Below, one piece after another: positions 22,991-34,963 of a stretch of 64,000 nucleotides of DNA. The stretch is from Mactromeris polynyma (Eukaryota > Mollusca > Bivalvia > Venerida > Mactridae), in contig JASFXZ010000037.1 in NCBI GenBank assembly GCA_032209605.1, positions 1,426,001 through 1,490,000 of the forward strand, given 5' to 3'. The stretch's first letter is position 1. Every line of letters begins with the position of its first letter. The position numbers were made by a program, and so were the translations under genes. The notes under the pieces were generated by a model, which was given only the letters and a program-made list of their open reading frames with translations, made no database searches and had not been told where the DNA came from.

Positions 22991-24578
22991 ATAAATATCT
23001 ATTTGCACAAAAAGTCTATGCATATCAAACTGCACGGAAATGTCATGGATGAGTATATTATATTGTCCAGTGGATAGAAACACTTCACTGAGGTAGTTTG
23101 GCTTTGTCAGGTTCATCAACATTTGTAAACACTTGTAAGATCACAGTAATAACAAGAAATATCTTTAAAAAAAGATTAATGGCGTGATAAAACGATGTCG
23201 TCCGGGATGTTAAATGAAATAACGTTTTCGCAACATGTTGAAAAATAAATCCTTACAAAAAATTAATTCGGATCTGTTTATACTATAATCATGGACCTTT
23301 CTTATCAGGGTCATTTTAATGATTTTATATATGCTGTTTTCTCGTAGATTCGTGCCCCTAAGCAGATAAGTTATTGCAAGTTCATTCAGTACACAGTTTA
23401 CTTACATATTTTTCATTTTTAACTAAAACACATTAATGTAAACAATTACAAAATCTAAAGCAGCATTTGATTTGGATTTGATGAGAAGGCACATTCTTAA
23501 ACATATTAACTACTTCCGGCAAAATTCTAACTGCTAACGAACGCACATCTTACGAAAACCCCGTTTGGTGTCTCTTTGTTGAACGAAAACTCTTGGGTGA
23601 AAATATGATTGGTCCGATTTAAAAAAGCCCGCTTCGATGACAACATTTGGTTGGTCGAAAGTGTAGGTCAAAATCAATGTTATACAGCTACACCGAAAGA
23701 ACATAGCCGTCTTTTCAAAGACCGTATATGCTAGAGAGGGTTACTGGTGTGTGAAGCATAAACAAACAACTTTAAACTGAATACTTTGTGTTTAATCGTT
23801 TTTTCATCAAGGACTATTCCTTACAATTGTGATTAAAAGAAACTGTATTGTATGTCTTTAGATGACGGTACATTCACTTCTGAAATAGCTATTGTAATAG
23901 CAATGCTATTGTTTGTTTGCATTTTAATATCTTAAACAGGAATAAATACATGTGTATTTACACACACACACATATAGAATACATTAAGCAATTCATTGTG
24001 GTACAAGTGAGTAAACACAGTTTGCAATGTTTTCCATTGATCAACTGATTTAAAATCAGTATACAATTCGATGAAATATGCTATTGACAAACTAAGTGAA
24101 GATTCTTAAATTATCAAACAAATGGTTGACCATTGCAATCTCAGCAGAATAACACCATTTTGGAATCGCTCAGTTTGGCTGATGTAGAGAGGTTGCTGGT
24201 CAGGGGTAAATGATAGTAAATTCTATTTTATTTAGTAAATTCTTACCACAGGGAAATGGAACTTTTGTTGAAAAGAGGTTGTTGCTCAAGATAGTGCCAC
24301 ACTAGAAAGGTTACAATATACTCGCTTTGATACACGTTTAGGTTTCAAAATAACTTTCTACACTTCCACGTGAGTTATCAAGAAAGGGAAGTAACCATGA
24401 ACTTTTAAAACAAAAATCTGTTTCGTACGATCTATGATCGAGTATGTGGGATTTTATGACCCTGTATCTAAGACTGCCATAATAAAGATGAATTTCTGTA
24501 AATGTTTGTACCATGACTAAAGGAAGCTATATTGAACATGTATGTTATTTTGTAATTGTTCGTTTTGTATAATTGTAG
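22991..24578. other. Non-coding stretch
   Basis: No gene recognised. A short CA-rich run occurs at about 23,958-23,972. If exons B and C belong together, this is their intron. Confidence 0.4.
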
Positions 24579-24616
24579 TGCCGCCTCGGACAGATGGAGA
24601 AGTGCAACAACAACAG
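24579..24616 (+). CDS. Candidate host exon C, 38 nt
   Basis: Acceptor TATAATTGTAG and donor CAACAG|GTAAAC. With the one base carried over from exon B it reads VPPRTDGEVQQQQ and ends in phase 0. Agreement of the phase with exons A and B is the main support. The next exon was not identified; a short open segment NPPELLQEVSKKLLELV near 26,389-26,440 is a possibility without a clear acceptor. Confidence 0.38.
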
Positions 24617-27415
24617 GTAAACCGCTTCTTTTTCTGTTCTGTTATTGCTAGAATACATATTCCAAATGAAAGTCTACAGTCGTTTCCGACTGTAATTTTG
24701 ACATAACTGAGGAGATGAGACAACCATCACTTCTCCATGATTAAAACAATTATAAAAGAAAATATTGGTTTAAAATCATGTACACAGTGATTGTACCACC
24801 TAGTCCTATTGGTAATGTTTTCATTTCCACTCCCTGTGTCTAACTCCTGGTCCGTTTTGGTATTGTCCACTCCCTGTTTGTTTAGTATTGTTCTTGTGAC
24901 CACTGTGTCTGCATGTACCCCCTGTTCCGTTAGTGTCTCCTAGTCTCTGGTATTGTCCAACATGTGTCTATTTGTCCGTTTGGTATAGGGATAAGTCAGC
25001 TGCATATTGATCGTGATCTTGTTTTCCTATTAGGATAGTATATGTTTTACATTGAATGAATATTTGGTCTTTTTACTTGAAGAATGTCCCAGTATTTGTT
25101 GGATATTGGTTGGAAACTAGGTTATGATTGCATGGTAAATATTGTTAATTTGCTAGATCGATGGATTAGCACCAATTTGTGAATGAGCCCTTTTACATAC
25201 ACATTAAATTCCATATTAAAATGAAATCCTTGTTTTCAAAATATTTGGGATTCGCCTAGATGCAATAATTGTACAATGTATACATTGTGATTGTATTCCA
25301 TAACCTGTTCTGTTATTGCTAGAATACAATAAGCTTGAATCCTCACTTAAACATCTGCTACATTATAGGGGTGATGCACATTGTCCTCGGAGTAATGAAA
25401 TACTGTTCAAACCTCGGACTACACTTCCATAACACTCCACCATTAATGTGTTAAGATTGTATCGCAATATACCCATGGTTGCTGTTAATGGTAGTTTACC
25501 AAATATAAAATGTGCGATGAGAAATGGCAAATATTAAGATGTGTAATGGTTGGTAACAAGTTGGGGATGGCAGTGTGTCAAGAAAAGTGTATTGATTTTG
25601 TTATTGTACTTCTGTGCCTCCATGTTCAGTTACTACATTCCCACCATGTAGGCAGTTATTTGAAGTCTTTCTTACACGCATAAAGTCTAAAAGTCTGGCT
25701 AGATTGAAGTCCGTTGTTTTATATTAGCTCAAACGGAAACATCGTCCTTTTATTCATATGTGGCATTTTGGGGCCATGAACGTTGAAGTGCGTTGATGGC
25801 ATGTCGTTAAATTGTTTTAGCCCCCAGTGTTTTCAATAACAGTTCCAGTGCTGTGTATTGATGTTGTTCGTTTGCTAAAATGGTTGATAAAGTCGAGCAG
25901 GAAATACCACATACGCAGGTCACAACTAATTCAAAATCACAAAGACACATGGAAAATATACCACCTTGGAATGGATTGTTTCTCTTCATGTTTGTCGCAC
26001 TGCACTGTTTCCCCTGACCATTCCTTTTAGTTGTGTTCCCCAACACCTTTTGTTTCATTCCATGCGTGAGGAGGCCAGGGTTTGTGAATAAGGCCTTCTC
26101 TGTGCTACCCTTTCTCAGTTGTACCATCTTGGTTTTATTCTGCCTAAAAAGCATGTAAATATTTGTATCACTGATCATGTAATGCTCATATTTCGTTTCA
26201 GAAGACAAGTAAGGGGAAATAACTGCAATTCAAGACTCAACCCAAATGTATTCACAACCGGACGTTTTCCGTAGAATAAATTTGAAACAATTATGAAACC
26301 TTATAAGTGTTTGTCTCGATTATATTACAGTGCTAGTATGTATTGTACACATGTTATGTTTGCAATGTATATATATACATGTTATGTTAACCCGCCAGAA
26401 CTACTTCAAGAAGTTTCCAAGAAGCTACTGGAGCTTGTGTTGATTTTGATTGCAATATGCAGTACTATTTATAATTGGAATTAATTGAATTTGTCAAATT
26501 CACTTTGATCGTTTGAGATCACTCAGTCATTATGTAGCGAAGATTCTCATTCCTGAGACCATCATAGTTGACATTTGAATTAAGAACACATTATTTTGAC
26601 GGTAGATAACGAATTTCAATGTACTTGGTTGTATATATATTGTAATTAAACATATATTGCGCAATCACGTAGTTGGATGTATATAGTTTCAGACTGTACT
26701 GTATATAACGTAACAATCCTATAATATTTTGACGCTGATTGAGGTGTTATTATATTGGTCTCACAATTTTATATATTCACATCTATCTTGCATTCATATA
26801 TGTTAAATATTCTGGGTTAAGTAAATCTTCATACTAGATGCCCACGGAAACATGCCTAGCCCGCAACTTGTCCAGAGATGAAGAGAATACGACCACACAA
26901 TGATATACAGTGCAATTCCAATATAACCATTGTTACCTTTGACCTCTAAGTGTGATCATGACCAGTGAGCTATGAGTACTGGTACACCGTCTCATCAAGG
27001 TGAATACACGGCCTATAGGAATATATGCCCCTGGCATGTAATTCATTAGCAATTTTCGAACGTTTACTCATATTTCATACATTTCACTCACAAATTACGA
27101 ACAATCATCAACATTGAATGTTTATAGTTCATGAGCAGACTTCAACAGTTTAACTCATAGTTTATAAATTTCAATTGTGGTATATTCCACCTATAAATCA
27201 TAAACACACACAACTATAATTCATAGTTTAACTTATAACATCTTCCATTGATACTCGCTTTAAAATACACAATGTAGCTAAATGTTTAGAATATGGAAGA
27301 TCAGCATGTTACAGCAGGTATTGCGTGGAAGTTAATATCAAGGCCTTCTCAATAACCACTGCATACATTTAACTCAAAACATCAGATTTATCAAACCTAC
27401 TAAATTAACTAAGTT
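24617..27415. other. Non-coding stretch with a degenerate CT-rich tandem repeat
   Basis: From about 24,805 to 24,970, segments like CCACTCCCTGT and TTTGGTATTGTCCA recur irregularly, a decayed minisatellite. The rest is AT-rich DNA without supported genes. Confidence 0.4.
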
Positions 27416-27419
27416 AGAT

Positions 27420-28235
27420 AACTCTTGGACAGATATAATACAATATATTGCAATTCTCGGACTTTGGTTAATTGTGTGTGCAAGTACAATCAATGCCATA
27501 TCGCATTTACCACTTCATAAATTTGTTTGAAACTTTGCACATAAGGTTTTCCATTCATCAAACCTTCTAAGTTAGACAAATCGTCCTTGATTATATTAAA
27601 AGTTATTTTCAAACGGAGTTATTGCCCTTTCATGATTTTGCCTTTTAATACATGTACTTGTCTGAGCCAGACCTTGGGTAATCACAGTCGGTGATTATTA
27701 CCAGCTGTAATGATAACATATTTTCAAGTAATCAGACGATTATTTAAATAAATGTGATTACAATAAGCGTAATTCAATCATTAATCATGAACAATTATAT
27801 TGTAATCGTTATAACATTGTGATTATATGTACATTTAAAAGGCGTATGAAATAATATACGGATAAAGACCTCAAGTAAACTTGATAATTTTAGTCATATC
27901 CTTATTATACTTCATTCCTATTTAATAGATAGATGAAAGTTCCTAAAAATTATATAGCGTTTCTTTTGTAGTTTTTTTTACTTTTTACAAGTAATCTCAT
28001 CTGTAATCAAAGGTAATCTGATTACTTCACTAAAGTATTAGTAAATGTCATGATAACAATTGAAAACAAAAGTAATTGTAATGAAGAGATTACATGATTT
28101 TATTAATGAAATTGTAATATAATCATTACATCTTTACAAGTATCGGCCCCAGGTCTTGTCTGAGCTGTGTAATCACTGATCGGAATTCAACAAAGATTAA
28201 TTGGAATCTTTCCCACTAATAGGCAATTGGTGACC
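27420..28235. repeat. Dispersed repeat family A, copy 2
   Basis: Plus-orientation copy of 1-590, longer because of an expanded middle (about 27,680-28,080) rich in GTAATC and GATTAC motifs in both orientations. Such motif clusters resemble subterminal binding sites of DNA transposons. No ORF is present. Confidence 0.7.
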
Positions 28236-28639
28236 TTAATATCAATTCCCCATACAATGGGTAAATATATCATAAACAAAACAATATCATCTCACTACAT
28301 TTAGTTTACTTTTTTTTGCTTTGATCTGTTTCAAAATTCCTCCAACATCTTTCACATAAACAATGGAAGCTGCCATTTTATTGACCTATAATGTATCGGG
28401 TCACAGTGAAAAAGGATGATACCAGTTTCGGTGACCGCTGATATTATCCATTAATACAGTGTGTGTGCAAAAGTTTTACAATTGTAAAAACTAACCACCA
28501 ACTTCACTTGAAATTATGAACTGTCAAATAAACGAATTTACAATATTTTAAGTCTATCTAATACAGTTATTCTTCAGAATGGCAAGGACAAATAAAATGT
28601 CAAAACGCCTTACAAATACAGGTCTGTGAAGTTGGCTGT

Positions 28640-28858
28640 TAGTTGTTAATTCAGATGTTCGTTCCCGAATACACAGCTTTTAGTTGTTAGTTCAGATGTA
28701 TATTCTAAAAAACATAGCCATAACTTATATGTGAGTTCGGATATGATGGAATGAATACACAGCTATTAGTTGTGAGTTCAGATGTTTATTCGCATATGAT
28801 GTAGCGAATACACAGCTAGTAGTTGTTAGTTCAGATGTCTATTCGAAAAAAACATAGC
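28640..28858 (+). repeat. Satellite-like array, left piece (interrupted by the palindromic element)
   Basis: Repeats of GAATACACAGCTAGTAGTTG, TTAGTTCAGATGTTTATTCG and, in the longer unit, AAAAAACATAGCCAGAAGTT plus GTGAGTTCGGATATGATG. The array stops at CATAGC and resumes in register at 39,943. It lacks coding potential. Confidence 0.85.
28853..28858. repeat. Target-site duplication, left
   Basis: CATAGC, identical to 39,943-39,948. Removing 28,859-39,948 restores the satellite unit sequence ACATAGCCAGAA seen in uninterrupted copies, direct evidence of insertion. Confidence 0.9.
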
Positions 28859-28893
28859 AGTAGAGGTAAAATGACAGGAGCAATGACCACAAT

Positions 28894-29150
28894 TGTGGCA
28901 CCTTGCTCCTTGTGGTGCCTTGCTCCTTGTGGTGCCTTGCTCCTTGTGGTGCCTTGCTCCTTGTGGTGCCTTGCTCATTGTGGTGCCTTGCTCCTTGTGG
29001 TGCCTTGCTCATTGTGGTGCCTTGCTCATTGTGGTGCCTTGCTCCTTGTGGTGCCTTGCTCATTGTGGTGCCTTGCTCCTTGTGGTGCCTTGCTCCTTGT
29101 GGTGCCTTGCTCATTGTGGTGCCTTGCTCATTGTGGTGCCTTGCTCATTG
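28894..29150 (+). repeat. 17-bp minisatellite near left end, 15 copies
   Basis: Unit CCTTGCTC(C/A)TTGTGGTG repeated 15 times. Because 17 is not divisible by three and the unit lacks stops in several frames, spurious 90-110-codon frames arise on both strands; these are not genes. The right end has only five copies (39,834-39,903). Confidence 0.92.
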
Positions 29151-29160
29151 CGGTATCATA

Positions 29161-29442
29161 CTAGTACGCAGCAACTCTGATGATAGAACAATTGTTCGCA
29201 TCCTCACAAAGCCTATACGCGTCAAATGCGGTTGATTCGAAACATAATACAGGGGAAGTAACTACTGCGAAACTAGTCGTTGTTGTCGCTACAGTTATAC
29301 ATCTTGACATCGGGTTTTTGAGACAAGTCATCGTACTTTTAAACAAGCTTAATGTGGACCAGTTTAGACCACAACGCATTCGATGACCCCTTCGTATTCT
29401 TATAAAACCACCATCTTGAAATGAGGGAATTTTCAGATCCAT
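29161..29442 (-). CDS. Hypothetical 93-aa ORF in the left arm
   Basis: Starts MDLKIPSFQDGGFIRIRRGH and ends NNCSIIRVAAY, pointing towards the terminus. The mirror copy in the right arm (39,549-39,810) lacks 19 bp present here (near 29,333-29,351) and is frameshifted after CGLNWST. No domain is recognised. The open frame could be chance; it is listed because the arms differ precisely by a coding-disrupting indel. Confidence 0.25.
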   Translation of the reverse strand: MDLKIPSFQDGGFIRIRRGHRMRCGLNWSTLSLFKSTMTCLKNPMSRCITVATTTTSFAVVTSPVLCFESTAFDAYRLCEDANNCSIIRVAAY

Positions 29443-31780
29443 TCTTGCGTAATGTATCTATTTATAAATATGACAGTGTGTTGTGTAATACATAAGTAAT
29501 ATTCAAGCAGACGACGCGTTTAGCATCACATTCAAATTATATTGAATTAATAACCGTTGCATCCATCTTCATTCTATTTGACGATTTAGTGGTGATTTAA
29601 ACTACCTACAACCACTGTTAAATCTTTCTGAATTAAAATCACTCTTGTTACTTAAGACATATATAGTGACTTGTTCGTGACTTGATCTTTACATCAAGTT
29701 TTTTAGACAAGTCATCGTACTGTTAAACAAGCTTCACAGCTTATATTAGTCTTTTCAACCACTCATTTTGTTGAATTAAAATCTTCATTCTTTAATGTAT
29801 TATTTATTTCAGTGTCTATCTAACCGTGAATCTACATTTTATAATAGGTAGCAGTCACTTGGCAACATTCTTAATAGTACTTTACCATTACGTTTATCTC
29901 GAGTCATTCACCTGTTAGTAAAGAGGGTATCTAAATTGAAAATTATAGTAGTACAACAGTTTCATTGATGGGATGATAATGGGATTCTTGATATGAATGG
30001 GATTCTTGATATATATAGAACTTGTCGCAAAAATGATAATGAAAATAGTTTCTATTACATACTGAATATAATCTTTCTTTCAGTTTTCTAAGTCCCTACT
30101 GACAAAATGTAACACATAAAAAGAGGATTATTTTTTGTAGATATAAAGCAAGTTTATTTACTGTTAATTTTTATAGTTAAGATTTAACAAAAATAGAAAT
30201 CATAGGACAGCTTTTAAATAAACCTTTTTCCTTGTATTACAGAACAGATACTCACCATCCCATCTTTCTAGAACATTTACTCATATTTTGTATGGCTTAA
30301 ATTGATATAAAACACAGGTTTTGCAATTACCAGTTATTACATGTCTCTAGACAAAATAGAAAACATTAAACGTTTAATCATAAGATAGATGGATACATGT
30401 TAAGAGTTTGTGTTTTTACATGGAATAATTCTATTATAAACAGCCGATGGATTATTTATGCATTTGAAATTATTCTGTTACAAAATACAGAATATGAATT
30501 AATTTTGAAATTATCCTATTTTTACAAAACACAGAAACATTCATAAAATGAATCAGAGTTACGTGTTTAGAGTGAACTATTTTCATAGTTTTCAAATAAC
30601 TACCTATAGCTATTTCAAAATAATCTCATGATTGGTGAGAGAATAAGTTAAAGAGGAGTTAACAGAGTGCAACATTTGCTTCACGATTCAAAAACAATTG
30701 TATATTTATCTCATATGGCGGTGCATTCTGCTGGTGACTGAAAACTAAAGTCATTTTTAATTAAATAGCATTTAAGTATTTTTTGTAAATGTCATTCTTG
30801 ATTCCCCCTCTTTTAAGATGTTCAAGTAGTAATTGTAAACCACATGACCCTACACCTTTTAAGCTTGATTATGTTCGCATTGTAATAGTTTAAGGAAGGA
30901 TGATATACACAATTGTATTTAATAGGGAAACTTTAACCACGCTTCTATTGATAAGATCAGTGACTTTATTAAATGTTTGTTGGTTTATAAAGTAGGACCA
31001 TTAAAATCGTCATGACATCATGAAGAAGTTTTAGTTTGTTGAGTATAAACTTACATATACCTACAATCCTAAATAATCCAGGTGAAAAAATACATTTATT
31101 GATAAACTGTGGTCAACAGAAATGATGATCATTATGTAAACATATTGGAGTATTAGATTAACGCATAAGCGTATTTGAAGAGCATTTCCAATACAGTAAA
31201 ACCTTTACCATGACAACAATTGACATACAATTTTATCTAACGATAAGTCAAACGTTAAAAATATGTTAACTAAAGAATGTTATATGATAATGCGACAAAC
31301 TTGTTGAAATGGTTTTGAGTCAGCGTTGCTTTAACATTACAACAATACAGTAATACGTCGCTACTATGGTCAGGCATTCCGTTTTCTAAAAATGTGTTTA
31401 TAGACTTTTTGAATAGTCATAGCAACATTGTGTACACTTTTGTAACACTTACAGCTCAATTTGTTTAAACGTATTATAAAAACCTACGACTTATATGTAT
31501 GTATTCTTAACATTTACTTAACAAATTTGATATTTAAATTGTTGTGTCTTGAATGTAAGACTCTTGCTTGTTTCTAGACGTTTTTATATACTCTTAGTTA
31601 AATGGTAAACACCATCTATTGGAAAAACGATCGAGAAAGAGAAGTCACAAAGCAACACCTTTGTTTATTACATACATTTATTTTTTCTCTAAATCATCTA
31701 CAGATAAGTACATTTCTTTAATATAAAAGCATGAGTTTAAATAAAATAGACACATTTTTGTTTGTTCTATCCAGATGGAA
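29443..31780. other. Left-arm non-coding DNA
   Basis: AT-rich palindrome arm, mirrored at about 37,210-39,540. No ORF of note. It contains the 3' untranslated side of the zinc-finger gene and mirrored AATAAA signals. Confidence 0.6.
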
Positions 31781-31924
31781 CAAATGAATGAAGTCAGTCA
31801 GTTCGTTGATAGAAATGTCACAGATCATAAAGTGTTTTATACAAAAGACATGTAGCACACTTTAGCTTCGCCAATATCGTTTTACTATTAGCCCGACAAG
31901 TTCGACAGTCCTGTTATATCACTA

Positions 31925-32284
31925 TCACTCAGTATCTTCCATTTGTTCCGTATCTTCTTCATCTTCCAACTGTGGAGTAACGTAATTGTCCAGCACTTTA
32001 TCAAACAGAAATCTCCGTTTAAGAATGGCGTACTCTAAGGCTTCCTCCCCTTCGTAGTGTTCTGTTGCAATGAGTTGATTGACTGTCTTCTTTATCGCTT
32101 TATAGATGGGATATTTCTTCATAGCATCGAACCACACCAGTTTACTACCGAAAATGTTCATCATGGCTTTCCTGTAAGTGCTTTTCATGTCCTCAAAGAC
32201 ATTTTCTCTGGCTTCAGTTTCACTGATCTCGGTATCTTCTTCCATAAGCTTATTCACATCGGCTTCATACTGCGACTGACACAT
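31925..32284 (-). pseudogene. Truncated zinc-finger gene, copy 1 (C-terminal half only)
   Basis: Encodes only the last 119 residues, from MCQSQYEADV to the stop, identical to the C-terminus of the full gene at 33,743-34,387. The N-terminal finger and acidic repeats are absent because the unit breaks just upstream and joins foreign sequence. Confidence 0.85.
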
Positions 32285-32494
32285 AACAAACGTTTCATGC
32301 GTGTGCTGAGAAAAAACGTTTCAGGACCAAAACTAATTTTTGAGTCATCTGAAACATACGCTAGGAAGAAAACTGTGAGGTTAATGGGGATTGGATTTCG
32401 AAGGTAAAGTCCTAAACGATAAATAAGCTGACCGATATTTTGTCGAGCTCACTATATTCTTGGCTGTCAAGGAGTGGAGACGTGCATTCAGAAA

Positions 32495-32764
32495 ATGGAT
32501 ATGTTTGATACTAAAGAGAAGAAAGTAAGGAGGAAGTTTAAAAAGAGCATATCTCGAGCAAATCCTATGCCTCATTCCGAAATGTACATACGGATGGTTC
32601 TCCCAGCGGAGCAGACGACAGCTATAGCTAAGAGTATGCTTGAACGGCAGTCCAAACATAAAGTGTCATTAATCGAACTGGAGTTGAAACGAATGAATGA
32701 AGTCAGTCAGTTCGTTGATAGAAATGTCACAGATCATAAAGTGTTTTATACAAAAGACATGTAG
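32495..32764 (+). pseudogene. Truncated basic ORF, copy 1, with chimeric tail
   Basis: Same start as the full basic ORF (MDMFDTKEKKVRRKF) but after ELELKRMNE the junction replaces the normal C-terminus by NEVSQFVDRNVTDHKVFYTK, sequence from the antisense 3' flank of the zinc-finger gene. The 70-residue K/R-rich C-terminal half is lost. Confidence 0.75.
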
Positions 32765-32833
32765 CACACTTTAGCTTCGCCAATATCGTTTTACTATTAG
32801 CCCGACAAGTTCGACAGTCCTGTTATATCACTA

Positions 32834-33193
32834 TCACTCAGTATCTTCCATTTGTTCCGTATCTTCTTCATCTTCCAACTGTGGAGTAACGTAATTGTCC
32901 AGCACTTTATCAAACAGAAATCTCCGTTTAAGAATGGCGTACTCTAAGGCTTCCTCCCCTTCGTAGTGTTCTGTTGCAATGAGTTGATTGACTGTCTTCT
33001 TTATCGCTTTATAGATGGGATATTTCTTCATAGCATCGAACCACACCAGTTTACTACCGAAAATGTTCATCATGGCTTTCCTGTAAGTGCTTTTCATGTC
33101 CTCAAAGACATTTTCTCTGGCTTCAGTTTCACTGATCTCGGTATCTTCTTCCATAAGCTTATTCACATCGGCTTCATACTGCGACTGACACAT
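32834..33193 (-). pseudogene. Truncated zinc-finger gene, copy 2
   Basis: Exact 909-bp-shifted repeat of 31,925-32,284, again only the C-terminal 119 residues. Confidence 0.85.
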
Positions 33194-33403
33194 AACAAAC
33201 GTTTCATGCGTGTGCTGAGAAAAAACGTTTCAGGACCAAAACTAATTTTTGAGTCATCTGAAACATACGCTAGGAAGAAAACTGTGAGGTTAATGGGGAT
33301 TGGATTTCGAAGGTAAAGTCCTAAACGATAAATAAGCTGACCGATATTTTGTCGAGCTCACTATATTCTTGGCTGTCAAGGAGTGGAGACGTGCATTCAG
33401 AAA

Positions 33404-33673
33404 ATGGATATGTTTGATACTAAAGAGAAGAAAGTAAGGAGGAAGTTTAAAAAGAGCATATCTCGAGCAAATCCTATGCCTCATTCCGAAATGTACATAC
33501 GGATGGTTCTCCCAGCGGAGCAGACGACAGCTATAGCTAAGAGTATGCTTGAACGGCAGTCCAAACATAAAGTGTCATTAATCGAACTGGAGTTGAAACG
33601 AATGAATGAAGTCAGTCAGTTCGTTGATAGAAATGTCACAGATCATAAAGTGTTTTATACAAAAGACATGTAG
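33404..33673 (+). pseudogene. Truncated basic ORF, copy 2, with chimeric tail
   Basis: Exact 909-bp-shifted repeat of 32,495-32,764 with the same chimeric C-terminus. Confidence 0.75.
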
Positions 33674-33742
33674 CACACTTTAGCTTCGCCAATATCGTTT
33701 TACTATTAGCCCGACAAGTTCGACAGTCCTGTTATATCACTA

Positions 33743-34387
33743 TCACTCAGTATCTTCCATTTGTTCCGTATCTTCTTCATCTTCCAACTGTGGAGTAACG
33801 TAATTGTCCAGCACTTTATCAAACAGAAATCTCCGTTTAAGAATGGCGTACTCTAAGGCTTCCTCCCCTTCGTAGTGTTCTGTTGCAATGAGTTGATTGA
33901 CTGTCTTCTTTATCGCTTTATAGATGGGATATTTCTTCATAGCATCGAACCACACCAGTTTACTACCGAAAATGTTCATCATGGCTTTCCTGTAAGTGCT
34001 TTTCATGTCCTCAAAGACATTTTCTCTGGCTTCAGTTTCACTGATCTCGGTATCTTCTTCCATAAGCTTATTCACATCGGCTTCATACTGCGACTGACAC
34101 ATAACAAACGTTTCATCTACAATGTATTCCCAAGGATCAATATCCAAACTCTTCTCAGAGGTTACAGACATATCGTCGTCGCTGTTATCAGAATTGTTTT
34201 CATCAACAATATCGTCGTCGCTGTTATCAGAATTGTTTTCATCAACAGGTCCAAAAATGTCCTCTTGTACAGAAATGTCTAACATCGCGTCTTCCTCTGA
34301 ATCTTCGTCCGGATGCGCAGACCTTTTATGCCGTAACATATTATCCCGTCTTTTAAAAACTTTGAAACAGATATCGCATTCAAACAT
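33743..34387 (-). CDS. C2H2 zinc-finger/acidic protein, left-arm copy (214 aa)
   Basis: One classical C2H2 finger at residues 4-25 (C4-x2-C7-x12-H20-x4-H25). An acidic stretch follows with a 13-residue direct duplication (DENNSDNSDDD twice, about residues 49-74), then a 120-residue C-terminal region rich in charged helices (MCQSQYEADVNKLMEED; KLVWFDAMKKYPIYKAIKK). Probably nuclear and DNA-binding; the C-terminal domain is not recognised. It differs from the right-arm copy by only a few substitutions (for example L/S at 36, V/D near 95, Y/D near 152). The basic ORF lies 46 bp upstream in the same direction. Confidence 0.8.
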   Translation of the reverse strand: MFECDICFKVFKRRDNMLRHKRSAHPDEDSEEDAMLDISVQEDIFGPVDENNSDNSDDDIVDENNSDNSDDDMSVTSEKSLDIDPWEYIVDETFVMCQSQYEADVNKLMEEDTEISETEARENVFEDMKSTYRKAMMNIFGSKLVWFDAMKKYPIYKAIKKTVNQLIATEHYEGEEALEYAILKRRFLFDKVLDNYVTPQLEDEEDTEQMEDTE

Positions 34388-34433
34388 CGCGCTTGAAGGC
34401 TAAACTGCAAATGAGGAGGAATCGTGCAAGTGT

Positions 34434-34805
34434 TTAGTTTAATACATGTCCAATAGAAGTGATGTTTTCGTCTTCTTTTGAGGTCTGCTTCGGCTTTCTG
34501 CTCGCAGATGGCGCCCTCTGTCTAGGTTTCTTGGTACTTTTGTTACTAATACTGTCCAACAACCCTCTGGAACCTTTGCGCTTCCGTTTTTCACTAATTT
34601 CTTTCATTCGTTTCAACTCCAGTTCGATTAATGACACTTTATGTTTGGACTGCCGTTCAAGCATACTCTTAGCTATAGCTGTCGTCTGCTCCGCTGGGAG
34701 AACCATCCGTATGTACATTTCGGAATGAGGCATAGGATTTGCTCGAGATATGCTCTTTTTAAACTTCCTCCTTACTTTCTTCTCTTTAGTATCAAACATA
34801 TCCAT
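34434..34805 (-). CDS. Basic K/R-rich protein, left-arm copy (about 123 aa)
   Basis: ATG at 34,805; the open frame extends upstream without a stop through GTG at 34,826 and further, so an upstream exon or start is possible. It starts MDMFDTKEKKVRRKFKKSIS, then a helical segment (AEQTTAIAKSMLERQSKHK), then a lysine/arginine/serine-rich tail (KRKRKGSRG, KKPRQRAPSASRKPKQ). Strongly basic, with nuclear-localisation-like motifs; it could bind nucleic acid. Family not recognised. Identical in sequence to the right-arm copy. Confidence 0.65.
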   Translation of the reverse strand: MDMFDTKEKKVRRKFKKSISRANPMPHSEMYIRMVLPAEQTTAIAKSMLERQSKHKVSLIELELKRMKEISEKRKRKGSRGLLDSISNKSTKKPRQRAPSASRKPKQTSKEDENITSIGHVLN

Positions 34806-34963
34806 TTTCTGAATGCACGTCTCCACTCCTTGACAGCCAAGAATATAGTGAGCTCGACAAAATATCGGTCAGCTTATTTATCGTTTAGGACTTTACCTTC
34901 GAAATCCAATCCCCATTAACCTCACAGTTTTCTTCCTAGCGTATGTTTCAGATGACTCAAAAA

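Larger units (their letters stand above)
31787..33604. repeat. Two extra tandem copies of a 909-bp chimeric unit
   Basis: Units about 31,787-32,695 and 32,696-33,604 are repeated at exactly 909 bp, and the third begins at 33,605 and runs into the normal arm. Translations of corresponding frames are identical. Each unit joins left-arm sequence (antisense 3' half of the zinc-finger gene) at about 32,300 to right-arm-orientation sequence (start of the basic ORF), then returns to left-arm sequence at about 32,693 through a short AATGAA overlap. The right arm has no such duplication. Confidence 0.9.

Noticed and set aside
28823..29235. Overlapping long frames on both strands reading LLVVPCSLWC and GARHHKEQGTT repeats
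   Set aside because: They are produced by the 17-bp minisatellite, which lacks stops in several frames; not genes.
31195..31215. ACAGTAAAACCTTTACC as the end of a TA-flanked MITE in the left arm
   Set aside because: No inverted partner was found within a plausible distance.
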